The notes beneath the pieces were generated by a model. That model did not search any database. It was not told where the DNA came from and worked only from the letters and a program-made list of their open reading frames with translations. Position numbers and translations under genes: made by a program. Below are positions 1-7,032 of a stretch of DNA of 14,685 nucleotides, one piece after another (the stretch's first letter is position 1; each line of letters opens with the position of its first letter). Source of the stretch: Flavobacterium sp. (GTDB taxonomy: Bacteria > Bacteroidota > Bacteroidia > Flavobacteriales > Flavobacteriaceae); contig JAUXNR010000753.1 in the NCBI GenBank assembly GCA_030682755.1, forward strand, positions 1-14,685. The letters run 5' to 3'.

Positions 1-39
1 GTTTGGGTATTCGTATTTACCTTCTTCTATCTTGTTTAA
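1..39 (+). CDS. C-terminal end of probable cytochrome c oxidase subunit III (partial)
   Basis: An open frame enters from the left edge and ends at TAA 37-39, encoding VWVFVFTFFYLV. This hydrophobic, aromatic-rich tail matches how the last transmembrane helix of heme-copper oxidase subunit III ends in Bacteroidota. The next gene, 20 bases downstream on the same strand, is oxidase subunit IV, which is the expected neighbour. Only 12 residues are visible, so the identification rests on tail character plus context. Confidence 0.6.
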   Translation, partial: VWVFVFTFFYLV

Positions 40-59
40 TAATCTAACGATTTATAATA

Positions 60-500
60 ATGGCACACGATCATAATCTTGCAATATTTAGAGGTAAACT
101 CAAGTTCAAATCAAACGAACATAAAATTTGGGGTGTTTTTATCTTTCTTTCTATAGTTACTATAGTTGAAGTTGGTTTAGGAATTGTTAAACCGGAATTC
201 TTAATGAAGCCTTTTATTACTCCATTTGAAGGAGGATTTGGGGCAACATTAATGAACATTATTTTATCGCCTTTAGTATTTCTTATTCCGTTAAATTTAA
301 TCTTTTTAGTGCTTACAATTGTAAAGGCGTATTACATCACATGGGATTTCATGCACATGCGTGATGAGCGTTCCAGCTTGCGAAGAGCAGTGGTATGGAC
401 TTTTGTGTTCTTGGCTCTATATATCGCTTTGATTTTTTTAATTGAAGGGGATTATATTTATGAAGTTTATAAGTCTTCCACAATAAAATGGAACTTTTAA
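60..500 (+). CDS. Cytochrome c oxidase subunit IV family protein
   Basis: A 146-residue inner-membrane protein of the prokaryotic COX4 family, the small accessory subunit of aa3/caa3-type terminal oxidases. It has three predicted transmembrane segments, at about residues 24-43, 62-88 and 109-128. The loop after the second helix reads KAYYITWDFMHMRDE, the family hallmark (K-A-y-y...F-M-H-m-k-d-E). The N-terminus is His-rich (MAHDHN), as in many Bacteroidota members. It follows the probable subunit III end by 20 bases, so it is the last gene of an oxidase structural operon whose catalytic subunits lie left of the window. The terminator at 521-550 closes that operon. The only plausible start is ATG at 60. 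Confidence 0.88.
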   Translation: MAHDHNLAIFRGKLKFKSNEHKIWGVFIFLSIVTIVEVGLGIVKPEFLMKPFITPFEGGFGATLMNIILSPLVFLIPLNLIFLVLTIVKAYYITWDFMHMRDERSSLRRAVVWTFVFLALYIALIFLIEGDYIYEVYKSSTIKWNF

Positions 501-520
501 CATAATATTTATCAAAGTTT

Positions 521-550
521 AAGGGTACGCATTGCGTACCTTTTTTTATT
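521..550 (+). terminator. Intrinsic terminator closing the oxidase operon
   Basis: A GGTACGC arm (524-530), an ATT loop (531-533) and a GCGTACC arm (534-540) form a perfect 7-bp GC-containing stem. AAG before and TTT after extend it by weaker pairs. A run of seven T follows at 541-547. It lies 20 bases after the stop of the subunit IV gene. The T tract runs straight into the promoter box of the next unit. Confidence 0.88.
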
Positions 551-554
551 TTTG
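547..554 (+). promoter_or_regulatory. Bacteroidota -7 promoter box for the SCO/DUF420 unit
   Basis: TATTTTTG matches the Bacteroidota sigma-ABfr -7 consensus TAnnTTTG at every defined position. It sits 25 bases before the ATG at 579, giving an expected 5' leader of about 15-20 nt. I see no good -33 TTG/TTTG at normal spacing; the TTG at 532-534 is only 12 bases away. The box begins inside the T tract of the preceding terminator, so this operon probably restarts transcription right where the upstream one ends. Confidence 0.6.
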
Positions 555-578
555 TAAAACCAAATTTTGGGTATTCTG

Positions 579-1232
579 ATGAAAAAAAATATTGTCCTTT
601 TTGTGTTGTTTGTGCTACCCATTGTGGCCTATCTTTTTTTTGCGAGTGGTGTGAATAATTTTGTAAAACTTCCAACCATTACTGAAAGAATAGCAGAAGT
701 TACAGGTTTGATTGATATTGATGGGAATCCAATTTCACTAAACGAAAAAATAACGGTGCTTGGTTTTCCGGGAACAAATCTTTTGCATGATAAAGGAAAT
801 GCATTCAATTTGAATCAAAAAATTTATAATAAAGTAAAAGATTTTAAAGATTTTCAATTGGTCATGATAATTCCGGAAGGAACAGAAGAGGATGCTCAAC
901 ATGTGAAAAGAGAATTAAGTCAGGTTTCAGATTTAGTTCGTTGGCATTATGTTGTCTTAAATCCTGAAGTTATAAAAGAATTTCACTATCAATTGCAATT
1001 GGAAGAGACGTTAGATGAAAATTTGGGAACACCAAACGTTTACATTATTGATAAAAATTTAAGCTTACGCGGCAGAAAAGGGATAAACAAAAAAGGGGAA
1101 CCGGAATACAAAGAAGGGTATAACACCATATCTGCAGCAGACTTACATAATGAAATGGCAGACGACATAAAAATTATTTTAGCTGAATATCGTTTGGCTT
1201 TAAAAAAGAACACCGCAAATCGTGAAAAATAA
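579..1232 (+). CDS. Cysteine-free SCO/thioredoxin-fold membrane-anchored protein
   Basis: I choose the ATG at 579 (217 residues, starting MKKNIVLFVLF) over the in-frame TTG at 567, because TTG lies too close to the -7 box. One N-terminal transmembrane anchor (about residues 4-24) precedes a domain that aligns by eye with the SCO protein encoded next. An N-terminal I.D.DGN.ISL strand corresponds to the SCO LTNHNGQIIS strand. TPNVYIIDKN (with the cis-Pro strand of thioredoxin folds, near residue 151) corresponds to the SCO HSGFFALIDKKG segment. A shared C-terminal amphipathic helix follows. Where SCO has CPTIC, this protein reads PGTNLLHD (around residues 64-71), and the copper-binding His position is also replaced. 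There is no cysteine anywhere in the protein. It therefore cannot bind copper or do thiol chemistry in the SCO way, and a scaffolding or partner role in oxidase assembly is inferred. It is first in a tight operon, and its 3' end overlaps the next gene by 11 nt. Confidence 0.75.
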   Translation: MKKNIVLFVLFVLPIVAYLFFASGVNNFVKLPTITERIAEVTGLIDIDGNPISLNEKITVLGFPGTNLLHDKGNAFNLNQKIYNKVKDFKDFQLVMIIPEGTEEDAQHVKRELSQVSDLVRWHYVVLNPEVIKEFHYQLQLEETLDENLGTPNVYIIDKNLSLRGRKGINKKGEPEYKEGYNTISAADLHNEMADDIKIILAEYRLALKKNTANREK

Positions 1233-1953
1233 ATCATACATCGGAATATCGTTTATCATTTTAGTTTTCGGAATTATTTTTGTTCCGAGAATTGTCGATA
1301 GAATATCAAATAAAAGCGTAACAGATACAGATCGGTTAAATGTGCCGGGTCAAGTTGAAACCTCTAAGGATTTGTTGCAATCCATAGGAAGTGTTCCAAA
1401 GTTTTCATTAACCAATCATAACGGACAAATCATTTCAAATGAAGCTTTATTGGGAGATGTTTATGTGGTTGAATTTTTCTTTTCCACGTGTCCAACAATT
1501 TGTCCGGTTATGAATCAAAACATGCTTTTATTGCAAAATCATTTTAAAGATGAGACCAGTTTCAGTATCGTTTCAGTTACAATAAATCCGGAATATGATA
1601 CGGCAGAAGTATTGAAAAATCATGCTGAACATTTAGGGGTTACTTCTCCAAAATGGCATTTTTTAACAGGAGATAAAGCCTATATTTATGACATTGCCAA
1701 TAAAGGATTCAATTTATATGCTGCCGAAAACAAATCAATTGACGGCGGATTTGAACACTCAGGGTTTTTTGCACTTATTGATAAAAAAGGATTCATCAGA
1801 TCCAGAAAAGACAATTACGGAAATCCGATTGTGTATTATTCAGGATTAAATTATTTGGACAAGGAAGGTCTTGAAGAAGATTTTTCAGGCCCATATAAAC
1901 CGGGTATAGAAGCATTAAAACAAGATATTAAAGTTTTATTAGAAGAAAAATAA
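1222..1953 (+). CDS. SCO1/SenC family copper chaperone
   Basis: A 243-residue membrane-anchored thioredoxin-fold protein that delivers copper to the CuA centre of cytochrome c oxidase subunit II or reduces its thiols. An N-terminal transmembrane helix spans about residues 5-22. The metal site is intact: FFFSTCPTICPVM carries the CxxxC pair (C90, C94), and GFEHSGFF carries the conserved His (H179). The start is GTG at 1222 inside the last 11 nt of the preceding gene, consistent with translational coupling. No ATG lies near the start of the anchor helix. The C-terminus runs past the SCO core with a YKPGIEALKQDIKVLL helix. One nucleotide separates it from the next start, so the four genes of this unit are surely co-transcribed. 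The neighbours (oxidase subunits, DUF420) support a cytochrome oxidase assembly role. Confidence 0.92.
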   Translation: MKNKSYIGISFIILVFGIIFVPRIVDRISNKSVTDTDRLNVPGQVETSKDLLQSIGSVPKFSLTNHNGQIISNEALLGDVYVVEFFFSTCPTICPVMNQNMLLLQNHFKDETSFSIVSVTINPEYDTAEVLKNHAEHLGVTSPKWHFLTGDKAYIYDIANKGFNLYAAENKSIDGGFEHSGFFALIDKKGFIRSRKDNYGNPIVYYSGLNYLDKEGLEEDFSGPYKPGIEALKQDIKVLLEEK

Positions 1954-1954
1954 C

Positions 1955-2500
1955 ATGGAGCAGCACTATTCTATTGAAAGCAAGTTTAACAAATTGATTA
2001 TTATTGTTTCCATACTAATTCCGGTTGTGGTGGCCATTCTTTTTACCATCAAGTTAAAAGATTATGGGATTAATGTTGAACCTTTGTCTTTTTTACCGCC
2101 AATTTATGCCACTATAAACGGGTTAACCGCTTTGTTATTGATTTTTGGGGTAATTGCTATAAAAAACGGTAATAGGAAGTTACATGAAAGATTGATGAAA
2201 ACTGCAATTGTTTTTTCAGTTGTCTTTCTGGTTATGTATGTTGCCTACCACATGACCTCAGACAGTACGCCTTATGGAGGCGAGGGAACCATCAGAACGA
2301 TTTATTTTATAGTATTGATTTCGCACATCTTATTGTCGATACTTGTCATTCCTTTGGTTTTGGTTACGTATGTAAAAGCTTTGGCAGAGCGATTTGATAA
2401 ACATAAAAAAATTGCAAAAATCACTTTTCCAATTTGGCTTTATGTGGCGGTTACAGGTGTGGTGGTTTATTTGATGATTTCCCCGTATTATGTTCAATAA
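1955..2500 (+). CDS. DUF420 (CtaM/YozB-type) membrane protein
   Basis: A 181-residue integral membrane protein with five predicted helices, at about residues 13-33, 48-70, 82-99, 114-139 and 154-175. It carries the DUF420 signature: H77 in the RKLHERLM segment, H99 in MYVAYHM, H124 in ILISHILLS-type context and H150 before the last helix. It ends with the family motif PIWLYVAVTGVVVYLM. In Firmicutes, members of this family (YozB, CtaM) are needed for function of heme A-type terminal oxidases, possibly in heme or copper handling. The four His residues on or near helices fit metal or heme contact, which is inference. ATG 1955 begins one base after the SCO stop. The 3' end overlaps the next ORF by 11 nt. 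Confidence 0.88.
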   Translation: MEQHYSIESKFNKLIIIVSILIPVVVAILFTIKLKDYGINVEPLSFLPPIYATINGLTALLLIFGVIAIKNGNRKLHERLMKTAIVFSVVFLVMYVAYHMTSDSTPYGGEGTIRTIYFIVLISHILLSILVIPLVLVTYVKALAERFDKHKKIAKITFPIWLYVAVTGVVVYLMISPYYVQ

Positions 2501-2723
2501 AAAAGTAAACTATATTTTAGGAATTTGTCTTTTGGCTTATTCAACATCAACATCAGCTCAATGTGCAATGTGTAGAGCCGTTTTGGAAAGCGAAGAAGGC
2601 GGAACCAAAGCAGAAGCAGTTAATGATGGAATTGTTTACCTCATGGCTTTTCCTTATATCATGGTTGCCATCGTATTCTATGTAGTTTACAGAATGAAAT
2701 TTAAAACCAAACCTCAAGAATAA
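2490..2723 (+). CDS. Small CxxC membrane protein of the oxidase assembly operon
   Basis: A 77-residue protein of unknown function. It begins with a signal-peptide-like segment (residues 1-24, ending TSTSAQ), followed at once by CAMCRA with cysteines C25 and C28. A short acidic stretch (LESEEGGTKAE) comes next. A single transmembrane helix (about residues 46-68) and a basic tail (RMKFKTKPQE) suggest a periplasmic N-terminus and cytoplasmic C-terminus. The start at ATG 2490 overlaps the DUF420 gene by 11 nt, the same overlap length as between the first two genes of the operon. The CxxC placed at the presumed mature N-terminus could bind copper or heme, or act in thiol exchange with SCO. That is inference from context. 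Its stop lies 6 bases from the stop of the convergent DUF4403 gene. Confidence 0.75.
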   Translation: MFNKKVNYILGICLLAYSTSTSAQCAMCRAVLESEEGGTKAEAVNDGIVYLMAFPYIMVAIVFYVVYRMKFKTKPQE

Positions 2724-2729
2724 TTTTCA

Positions 2730-4139
2730 TTATTCCATTCCGTCAACGGTAACACTTATCTGACCTTTAGTTTTGATATGAGCAATTATGGCTTGGTTGG
2801 TTAATTGTATTTTTGTAAACTCAAAATCATCTAAATTCCCGTTTAAAAAAACACCTTTCATTGGCGAATAATTATTAAGATATTGCAGGACATTTTGCTT
2901 CCCTTCTTCTAAATTTGGTTTGATGGAATAACGACAATTTTCTTGAATTTTTCTTAAAATATATCCCTGAGCCAGCCAATTTGCGGTTCTAGTCAAAACA
3001 CCTTTTGTATCAAGAGCATAATCCAATTGGTCAAAATAGATTTCTTTTGTTTCAGCATTATATTGAGGAAATCCAGATAGATAAATAGTTCCCGTTACAG
3101 TTCCTTGAAGATCTAAAGCAATAATCATTTTCCCTTTTTTGTGCCATAGGTTTACTTTTGTTACTTTTACTTTTCGGCTTCCATCACCAAAAGTTTGACC
3201 TTCAAAATTTTTGGTCATTACTTTAGAAGCGTCTTCATAAGTTGAAACAGCAACAATATTAGCCGTAATTCGATCAGGCATTGATGAGACCGGTTTTAAA
3301 ATAATCTTTTCTTTTTCAAACTTTTTTTCCGGTTTTTTGCCAACAAAAGTTTCCATCAAACATTTTAAACCCATTTCAACTTTTATTGATTGAGCGTCAA
3401 TCAAAGCGTCTTTGCTATATACTTCAATAGGAACTAAACGCAACCAACTTTCATACGTTTCACTCAATTCAAAGGGTGTTGCAACCTGATCCAAAGCATC
3501 TATAACTTGAGGTTTAAAGTTTAAAGATTCTTTAATAGAGTTGTCAATGGTTTTTTCAATTTTAGATTTAAAGATTCTTATTGTTGGATTAATAATATAG
3601 GTAATCGGGATGTTTTTTCCGGCGATAACAATGCTTGGGCTTTCTTTCCATTCCAATGATTTTATGTTTGTAACGGTTTTTAATTGCCAATTGGTTAATC
3701 CTACATCGCTGATTAAAGTAACTACACCATCAAGGTTGAATTCTTTAAAATCATACAAACGAATACCCATTTTGTCAAATCCATATCGATATTTTGCCTT
3801 AACTTTTAAAGGTAATGTTGTTTCTATTTTTGTGCTTTTACCATCAATTACTGAGGAGATTTTTATTGGAGCTTGTTTCCATATTTTCATTTCTAAATTG
3901 TCATCGCTCAATATGGTATCGTTATAAATTAAGCCGTTCAGAAATTTATTCATCTGAGATTCAATATCTTTAATTTTAATCGTTACCGGAAGATTAATGA
4001 ATGAAGTTTCGCTTTCAAAAGCTATAGCAGAAGCATTATCAGGTTCCGGCTTTAAAGTTTCAATTTTTTGAGTAGAAGAGCAGCCTACCATAAAGTAGAG
4101 CAGTACCATAAAAATGCAAATAAAAAGGAATGCTTTCAT
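2730..4139 (-). CDS. DUF4403 family lipoprotein
   Basis: A 469-residue envelope protein. The N-terminus is a lipoprotein signal: MKAFLFICIF followed by a hydrophobic stretch and the lipobox MVGC, so C20 is the lipidated residue. SSTQK after the Cys gives no obvious surface-export signal, so it probably faces the periplasm. The body matches DUF4403. An SFINLPVTIKIKDIESQMN segment and FLNGLIYNDTI come near the start. Long beta-rich repeats follow, then a C-terminal NGNLDDFEFTKIQLTNQAI region ending in a beta strand rich in T and V. The family is common in Bacteroidota and has no known function. It is transcribed alone, convergent with the oxidase assembly operon and divergent from the tolC-like gene. 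There is little space for a 3' terminator. Confidence 0.85.
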   Translation of the reverse strand: MKAFLFICIFMVLLYFMVGCSSTQKIETLKPEPDNASAIAFESETSFINLPVTIKIKDIESQMNKFLNGLIYNDTILSDDNLEMKIWKQAPIKISSVIDGKSTKIETTLPLKVKAKYRYGFDKMGIRLYDFKEFNLDGVVTLISDVGLTNWQLKTVTNIKSLEWKESPSIVIAGKNIPITYIINPTIRIFKSKIEKTIDNSIKESLNFKPQVIDALDQVATPFELSETYESWLRLVPIEVYSKDALIDAQSIKVEMGLKCLMETFVGKKPEKKFEKEKIILKPVSSMPDRITANIVAVSTYEDASKVMTKNFEGQTFGDGSRKVKVTKVNLWHKKGKMIIALDLQGTVTGTIYLSGFPQYNAETKEIYFDQLDYALDTKGVLTRTANWLAQGYILRKIQENCRYSIKPNLEEGKQNVLQYLNNYSPMKGVFLNGNLDDFEFTKIQLTNQAIIAHIKTKGQISVTVDGME

Positions 4140-4258
4140 ATTAAAAATCTCAAATTTTGCGTAAATGTAATTTTATTTTGAGTTAATTTTAGTATTGCTG
4201 TAACACAAATCATTTTTTTGCGTCAAATAGCCAATGTTTTAATTACAATACGTAATTT
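4140..4258. promoter_or_regulatory. Divergent intergenic region between DUF4403 and tolC-like genes
   Basis: About 120 AT-rich bases hold the promoters for both divergent genes. On the - strand, TACATTTA (+ coordinates 4162-4169) is one mismatch from TAnnTTTG and lies about 23 bases before the DUF4403 start. It is a weak candidate. On the + side, a short inverted repeat AATTAC (4241-4246) / GTAATT (4252-4257) with a 5-base spacer directly abuts the -7 box of the tolC-like gene. A repressor there would block transcription, but 6-bp AT arms can arise by chance. Confidence 0.35.
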
Positions 4259-4266
4259 TATTTTTG
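4259..4266 (+). promoter_or_regulatory. Bacteroidota -7 promoter box for the tolC-like operon
   Basis: TATTTTTG is a full match to TAnnTTTG. The ATG of the gene is at 4279, so transcription would be expected to begin about 6-9 bases before it, giving a nearly leaderless mRNA. The box overlaps an in-frame TTG (4264-4266), which argues against using that TTG as the start codon. No convincing -33 element is visible at the usual distance. Confidence 0.6.
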
Positions 4267-4278
4267 AATTTACCCTAC

Positions 4279-5718
4279 ATGAAAATTAAAAATATACTAT
4301 TAGGATTTTTGTTTTTTGCTTGCGGAATAGTGTTCTCCCAAGAAAGTAAAAAATGGACTTTAGAAGAATGTGTTTACTATGCTTTGGAAAATAATATTTC
4401 AATTAAAAATTCAGAGTTAGATAAAGATTTGGCCGGAATTGAAAAAACCAGTGCTATCGGAAATTTTTTGCCATCGGCCAATGCAACAGCTTCTCACAGT
4501 TGGAATATTGGTTTGAACCAAAATATTACCACGGGTTTATTAGAAAATCAAACGACTCAGTTTACTTCAGCGGGATTAAATGTGGGTGTTGATATTTATA
4601 ACGGATTGATCAATCAAAATAGGTTGCGAAGAGCCAATCTTTCAAAAGTGGCCTCACAATATCAATTGACCAAAATGCAGGAAGATATTGGGTTGAATGT
4701 TGCTAATGCTTTTTTGCAAATATTGTTTAACAAAGAGAATTTAAAAGTACAGCAAGAACAATTAGCAACAAACCGTAAACAGTTAGAGCGTTCAACTGAT
4801 TTGCTTGATGCGGGAGTTATACCGAGAGGTGATTTGTTAGACATGAAAGCAACAGTTGCTTCTGACGAACAACGTGTAATTTTGGCTGAAAATGCGTTGT
4901 TAATTTCAAAATTAAGTTTAGCTCAATTGTTACAAATTGAAGATTTTAAAAATTTTGACATTATTGATCAGGAATATGATGCGGTTCAAAATCCGTTATT
5001 ATTACAGACGCCTGAATCAATTTATCAAAAAGCTAAAGAAAGCAGAACAGAATTAAAAATTGCAAAAACAAATTTAGAGATAGCTGAACGTGATTTGGCC
5101 ATGTCAAAAGGAGCGTATCAACCAAGATTACAAGGTTTTTACAGTTTCAGTACAAGGGCAACCAGTTTGGAACGCGTTACCGGAATTGCTTTAAATCCAA
5201 CCAATCCAACTACGGTTATTGGTGTGGTTGAAGACACTTTTCAAAACGTGGTACAACCAAATTTTAATCCTGTTTTAGGCAGAGCTCTTCCAATCTTGGA
5301 TCAGTTTGAAAACAACAAAGGGCAAAATTTTGGTGTACAACTTACGGTTCCTATTTTCAATGGCTTTTCAGCCAGAACAAATGTACAACGTTCAAAAGTT
5401 GCTCTAGAGCGAAGCAAAATTCTTTATGAACAAGAAGAATTGACTTTAGAACGAAATGTTTTTACTGCTTTTACGGATGCAAAAGGAGCTTTAAATGCTC
5501 ATGAAGCGGCATTGGTTACTTTGGAAGCAAGAGAAGAATCATTTGTATATGCAAAAGAACGATTTGATGTAGGTTTAATGAATGCATTTGATTTTAGTCA
5601 ATCTCAAACGTTGTTAGCAAATGCTCAATCTGAAGTATTACGGACAAAATACGATTATATTTTCAGAACCAAAATTTTAGAGTTTTATTTCGGAATTCCA
5701 ATTATTCAAACTAAATAA
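4279..5718 (+). CDS. TolC family outer-membrane efflux channel
   Basis: A 479-residue protein starting at ATG 4279 (MKIKNILLGF), chosen over the TTG at 4264 because it gives a clean signal peptide (cleavage expected after VFS, near residue 21) and because TTG lies in the promoter box. The mature start, SKKWTLEECVYYALENNISIKNSELDKDL, is the classic first helix of TolC-type proteins. Two halves each carry long alpha-helical stretches rich in A, Q, L and E (about residues 100-210 and 360-460), separated by beta-strand segments such as LQGFYSFSTRA. The second half includes the typical VPIFNGF strand and a helix repeat with ERFDVGLMNAFDFSQSQ. The trimer would form the outer-membrane and periplasmic tunnel of a tripartite efflux or type I secretion system. 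The adaptor gene follows 3 bases later. No inner-membrane transporter is in this transcription unit. Confidence 0.93.
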   Translation: MKIKNILLGFLFFACGIVFSQESKKWTLEECVYYALENNISIKNSELDKDLAGIEKTSAIGNFLPSANATASHSWNIGLNQNITTGLLENQTTQFTSAGLNVGVDIYNGLINQNRLRRANLSKVASQYQLTKMQEDIGLNVANAFLQILFNKENLKVQQEQLATNRKQLERSTDLLDAGVIPRGDLLDMKATVASDEQRVILAENALLISKLSLAQLLQIEDFKNFDIIDQEYDAVQNPLLLQTPESIYQKAKESRTELKIAKTNLEIAERDLAMSKGAYQPRLQGFYSFSTRATSLERVTGIALNPTNPTTVIGVVEDTFQNVVQPNFNPVLGRALPILDQFENNKGQNFGVQLTVPIFNGFSARTNVQRSKVALERSKILYEQEELTLERNVFTAFTDAKGALNAHEAALVTLEAREESFVYAKERFDVGLMNAFDFSQSQTLLANAQSEVLRTKYDYIFRTKILEFYFGIPIIQTK

Positions 5719-5721
5719 ATT

Positions 5722-7014
5722 ATGTCAAAAAAGGTATTATATAGAGTTATTGCGGTTTTTATTGTGCTTATTATTGTTTTAATTGCTTTGTCAAAAACAG
5801 GTGTGATTGGCAATAAAGATCAAGGGAAAGAAGTTGAAATCAGCACAGTAAAGACTATCACCATTGTTGAAACGGTTTCTGCAACCGGAAAAATTCAACC
5901 TGAATCAGAGATTAAAATATCTTCAGAAGTTTCAGGAGAAATTATTGAATTGCCAATAAAAGAGGGTGATGTTGTTAAAAAAGGACAATTGCTTGTTAGG
6001 GTTAATCCGGATTTATACACCTCAGGATTGAATCGTTCTGTTGCAAGTTTGTCAAATACAAAAGCAAGTTTGAGTCAAGCAGAAGCTCAATTAAAAGAAG
6101 CACAAGCAAATTATACCAGAAATAAAGCCTTATTTGAAAAAGGTGTGATTTCAAAATCAGAATGGGATCGAATCATTGCTGCTTTTGAATCTTCTAAAGC
6201 CGCAAAAGATGCAGCATATTATATGGTTCAGAGTGCTTCTGCAACGGTTAATGAAGCCAGAGAAAACTTAGGAAGAACTACAATTTTTGCTCCAGTTGAC
6301 GGAACCATTTCAAAATTAGATGCAGAATTGGGTGAGCGTGTTGTAGGAACGCAACAAATGGCAGGTACTGAAATTCTTCGTGTAGCCAATTTGAATAATA
6401 TGGAAGTGGAGGTTGACGTAAATGAAAATGATATCGTTAAAATAAATATTGGTGATTCTACAAACATTGAAGTTGATGCCTACCTGAAAAAGCAATTTAA
6501 AGGCATTGTGACGAGTATTTCAAATTCTGCCAGTAATGCTGTAACGGCAGACCAGGTAACTAATTTTAAAGTAAAAGTTAGGATTTTAAAAGAGTCTTAT
6601 GCTGATTTAACAGAAGGCAAGCCTGAAAATTTTTCACCTTTCAGACCCGGTATGACTGCTACAGTTGACATTATTACAAAAAGAAGAGAAAACGTTTTGG
6701 GGGTACCAATTAGTTCCGTAGTGGTAAAAACAGACACAACTGGAGGTAGAAAAACAGCCTTACTTGAAGAAACTAAAGGTTCTACCAAGTTGGACAAAAA
6801 AATGGAGTGTGTTTTTGTAAAAGAAGGTGATGTCGCAAAAATCAGAGTTATCAAAACGGGTATTCAAGATGATACTTTTATTGAAGTTTTGGAAGGCTTG
6901 AAAAAAGATGAAGTCATTATTGTTGGATCTTATACCATGGTTACAAAAGAATTAAGCTCCGGCGATAAAGTTTTTGTGAAAGGTGAAGAGGAAATGGCAA
7001 AAAAGAAAAAATAA
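5722..7014 (+). CDS. MacA/HlyD-type periplasmic adaptor subunit
   Basis: A 430-residue membrane-fusion protein linking an inner-membrane pump to the TolC-type channel. One N-terminal transmembrane helix spans about residues 7-24. The first half of a biotinyl-lipoyl domain follows (about 58-95, with SGEIIELPIKEGDVVKKGQ). Next comes an alpha-helical hairpin (about 100-182) and then the second lipoyl half (TIFAPVDGTISKLDAELGE, about 187-205). A beta-barrel and a membrane-proximal domain reach to about 415. The hairpin holds an intact TolC-docking motif R-x3-L-x6-S (R133, L137, S144). The lysine-rich end MAKKKK is unusual but short. Start ATG 5722 lies 3 bases after the tolC-like stop. The terminator at 7033-7068 follows, so a MacB-type or RND partner must be encoded elsewhere. 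The hairpin length fits MacA-like adaptors better than type I secretion HlyD. Confidence 0.9.
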   Translation: MSKKVLYRVIAVFIVLIIVLIALSKTGVIGNKDQGKEVEISTVKTITIVETVSATGKIQPESEIKISSEVSGEIIELPIKEGDVVKKGQLLVRVNPDLYTSGLNRSVASLSNTKASLSQAEAQLKEAQANYTRNKALFEKGVISKSEWDRIIAAFESSKAAKDAAYYMVQSASATVNEARENLGRTTIFAPVDGTISKLDAELGERVVGTQQMAGTEILRVANLNNMEVEVDVNENDIVKINIGDSTNIEVDAYLKKQFKGIVTSISNSASNAVTADQVTNFKVKVRILKESYADLTEGKPENFSPFRPGMTATVDIITKRRENVLGVPISSVVVKTDTTGGRKTALLEETKGSTKLDKKMECVFVKEGDVAKIRVIKTGIQDDTFIEVLEGLKKDEVIIVGSYTMVTKELSSGDKVFVKGEEEMAKKKK

Positions 7015-7032
7015 TTTTTAAGAATATAGCCA

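Noticed and set aside
567..578. TTG start giving four extra residues to the Cys-free SCO-like protein
   Set aside because: It lies 13 bases after the -7 box, about where transcription would begin. ATG 579 gives a clean membrane anchor.
349..675. 108-residue open frame on the - strand over the subunit IV 3' end and terminator
   Set aside because: It runs antisense to a clear oxidase subunit, crosses a terminator and promoter, and has no protein-family character.
3610..3927. 105-residue open frame on the + strand inside the DUF4403 gene
   Set aside because: It is a shadow of a well-supported lipoprotein gene and shows no family features or promoter.
4264..4278. TTG start giving five extra residues to the TolC-like protein
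   Set aside because: The TTG is part of the TATTTTTG promoter box, and the extension spoils the signal peptide start.
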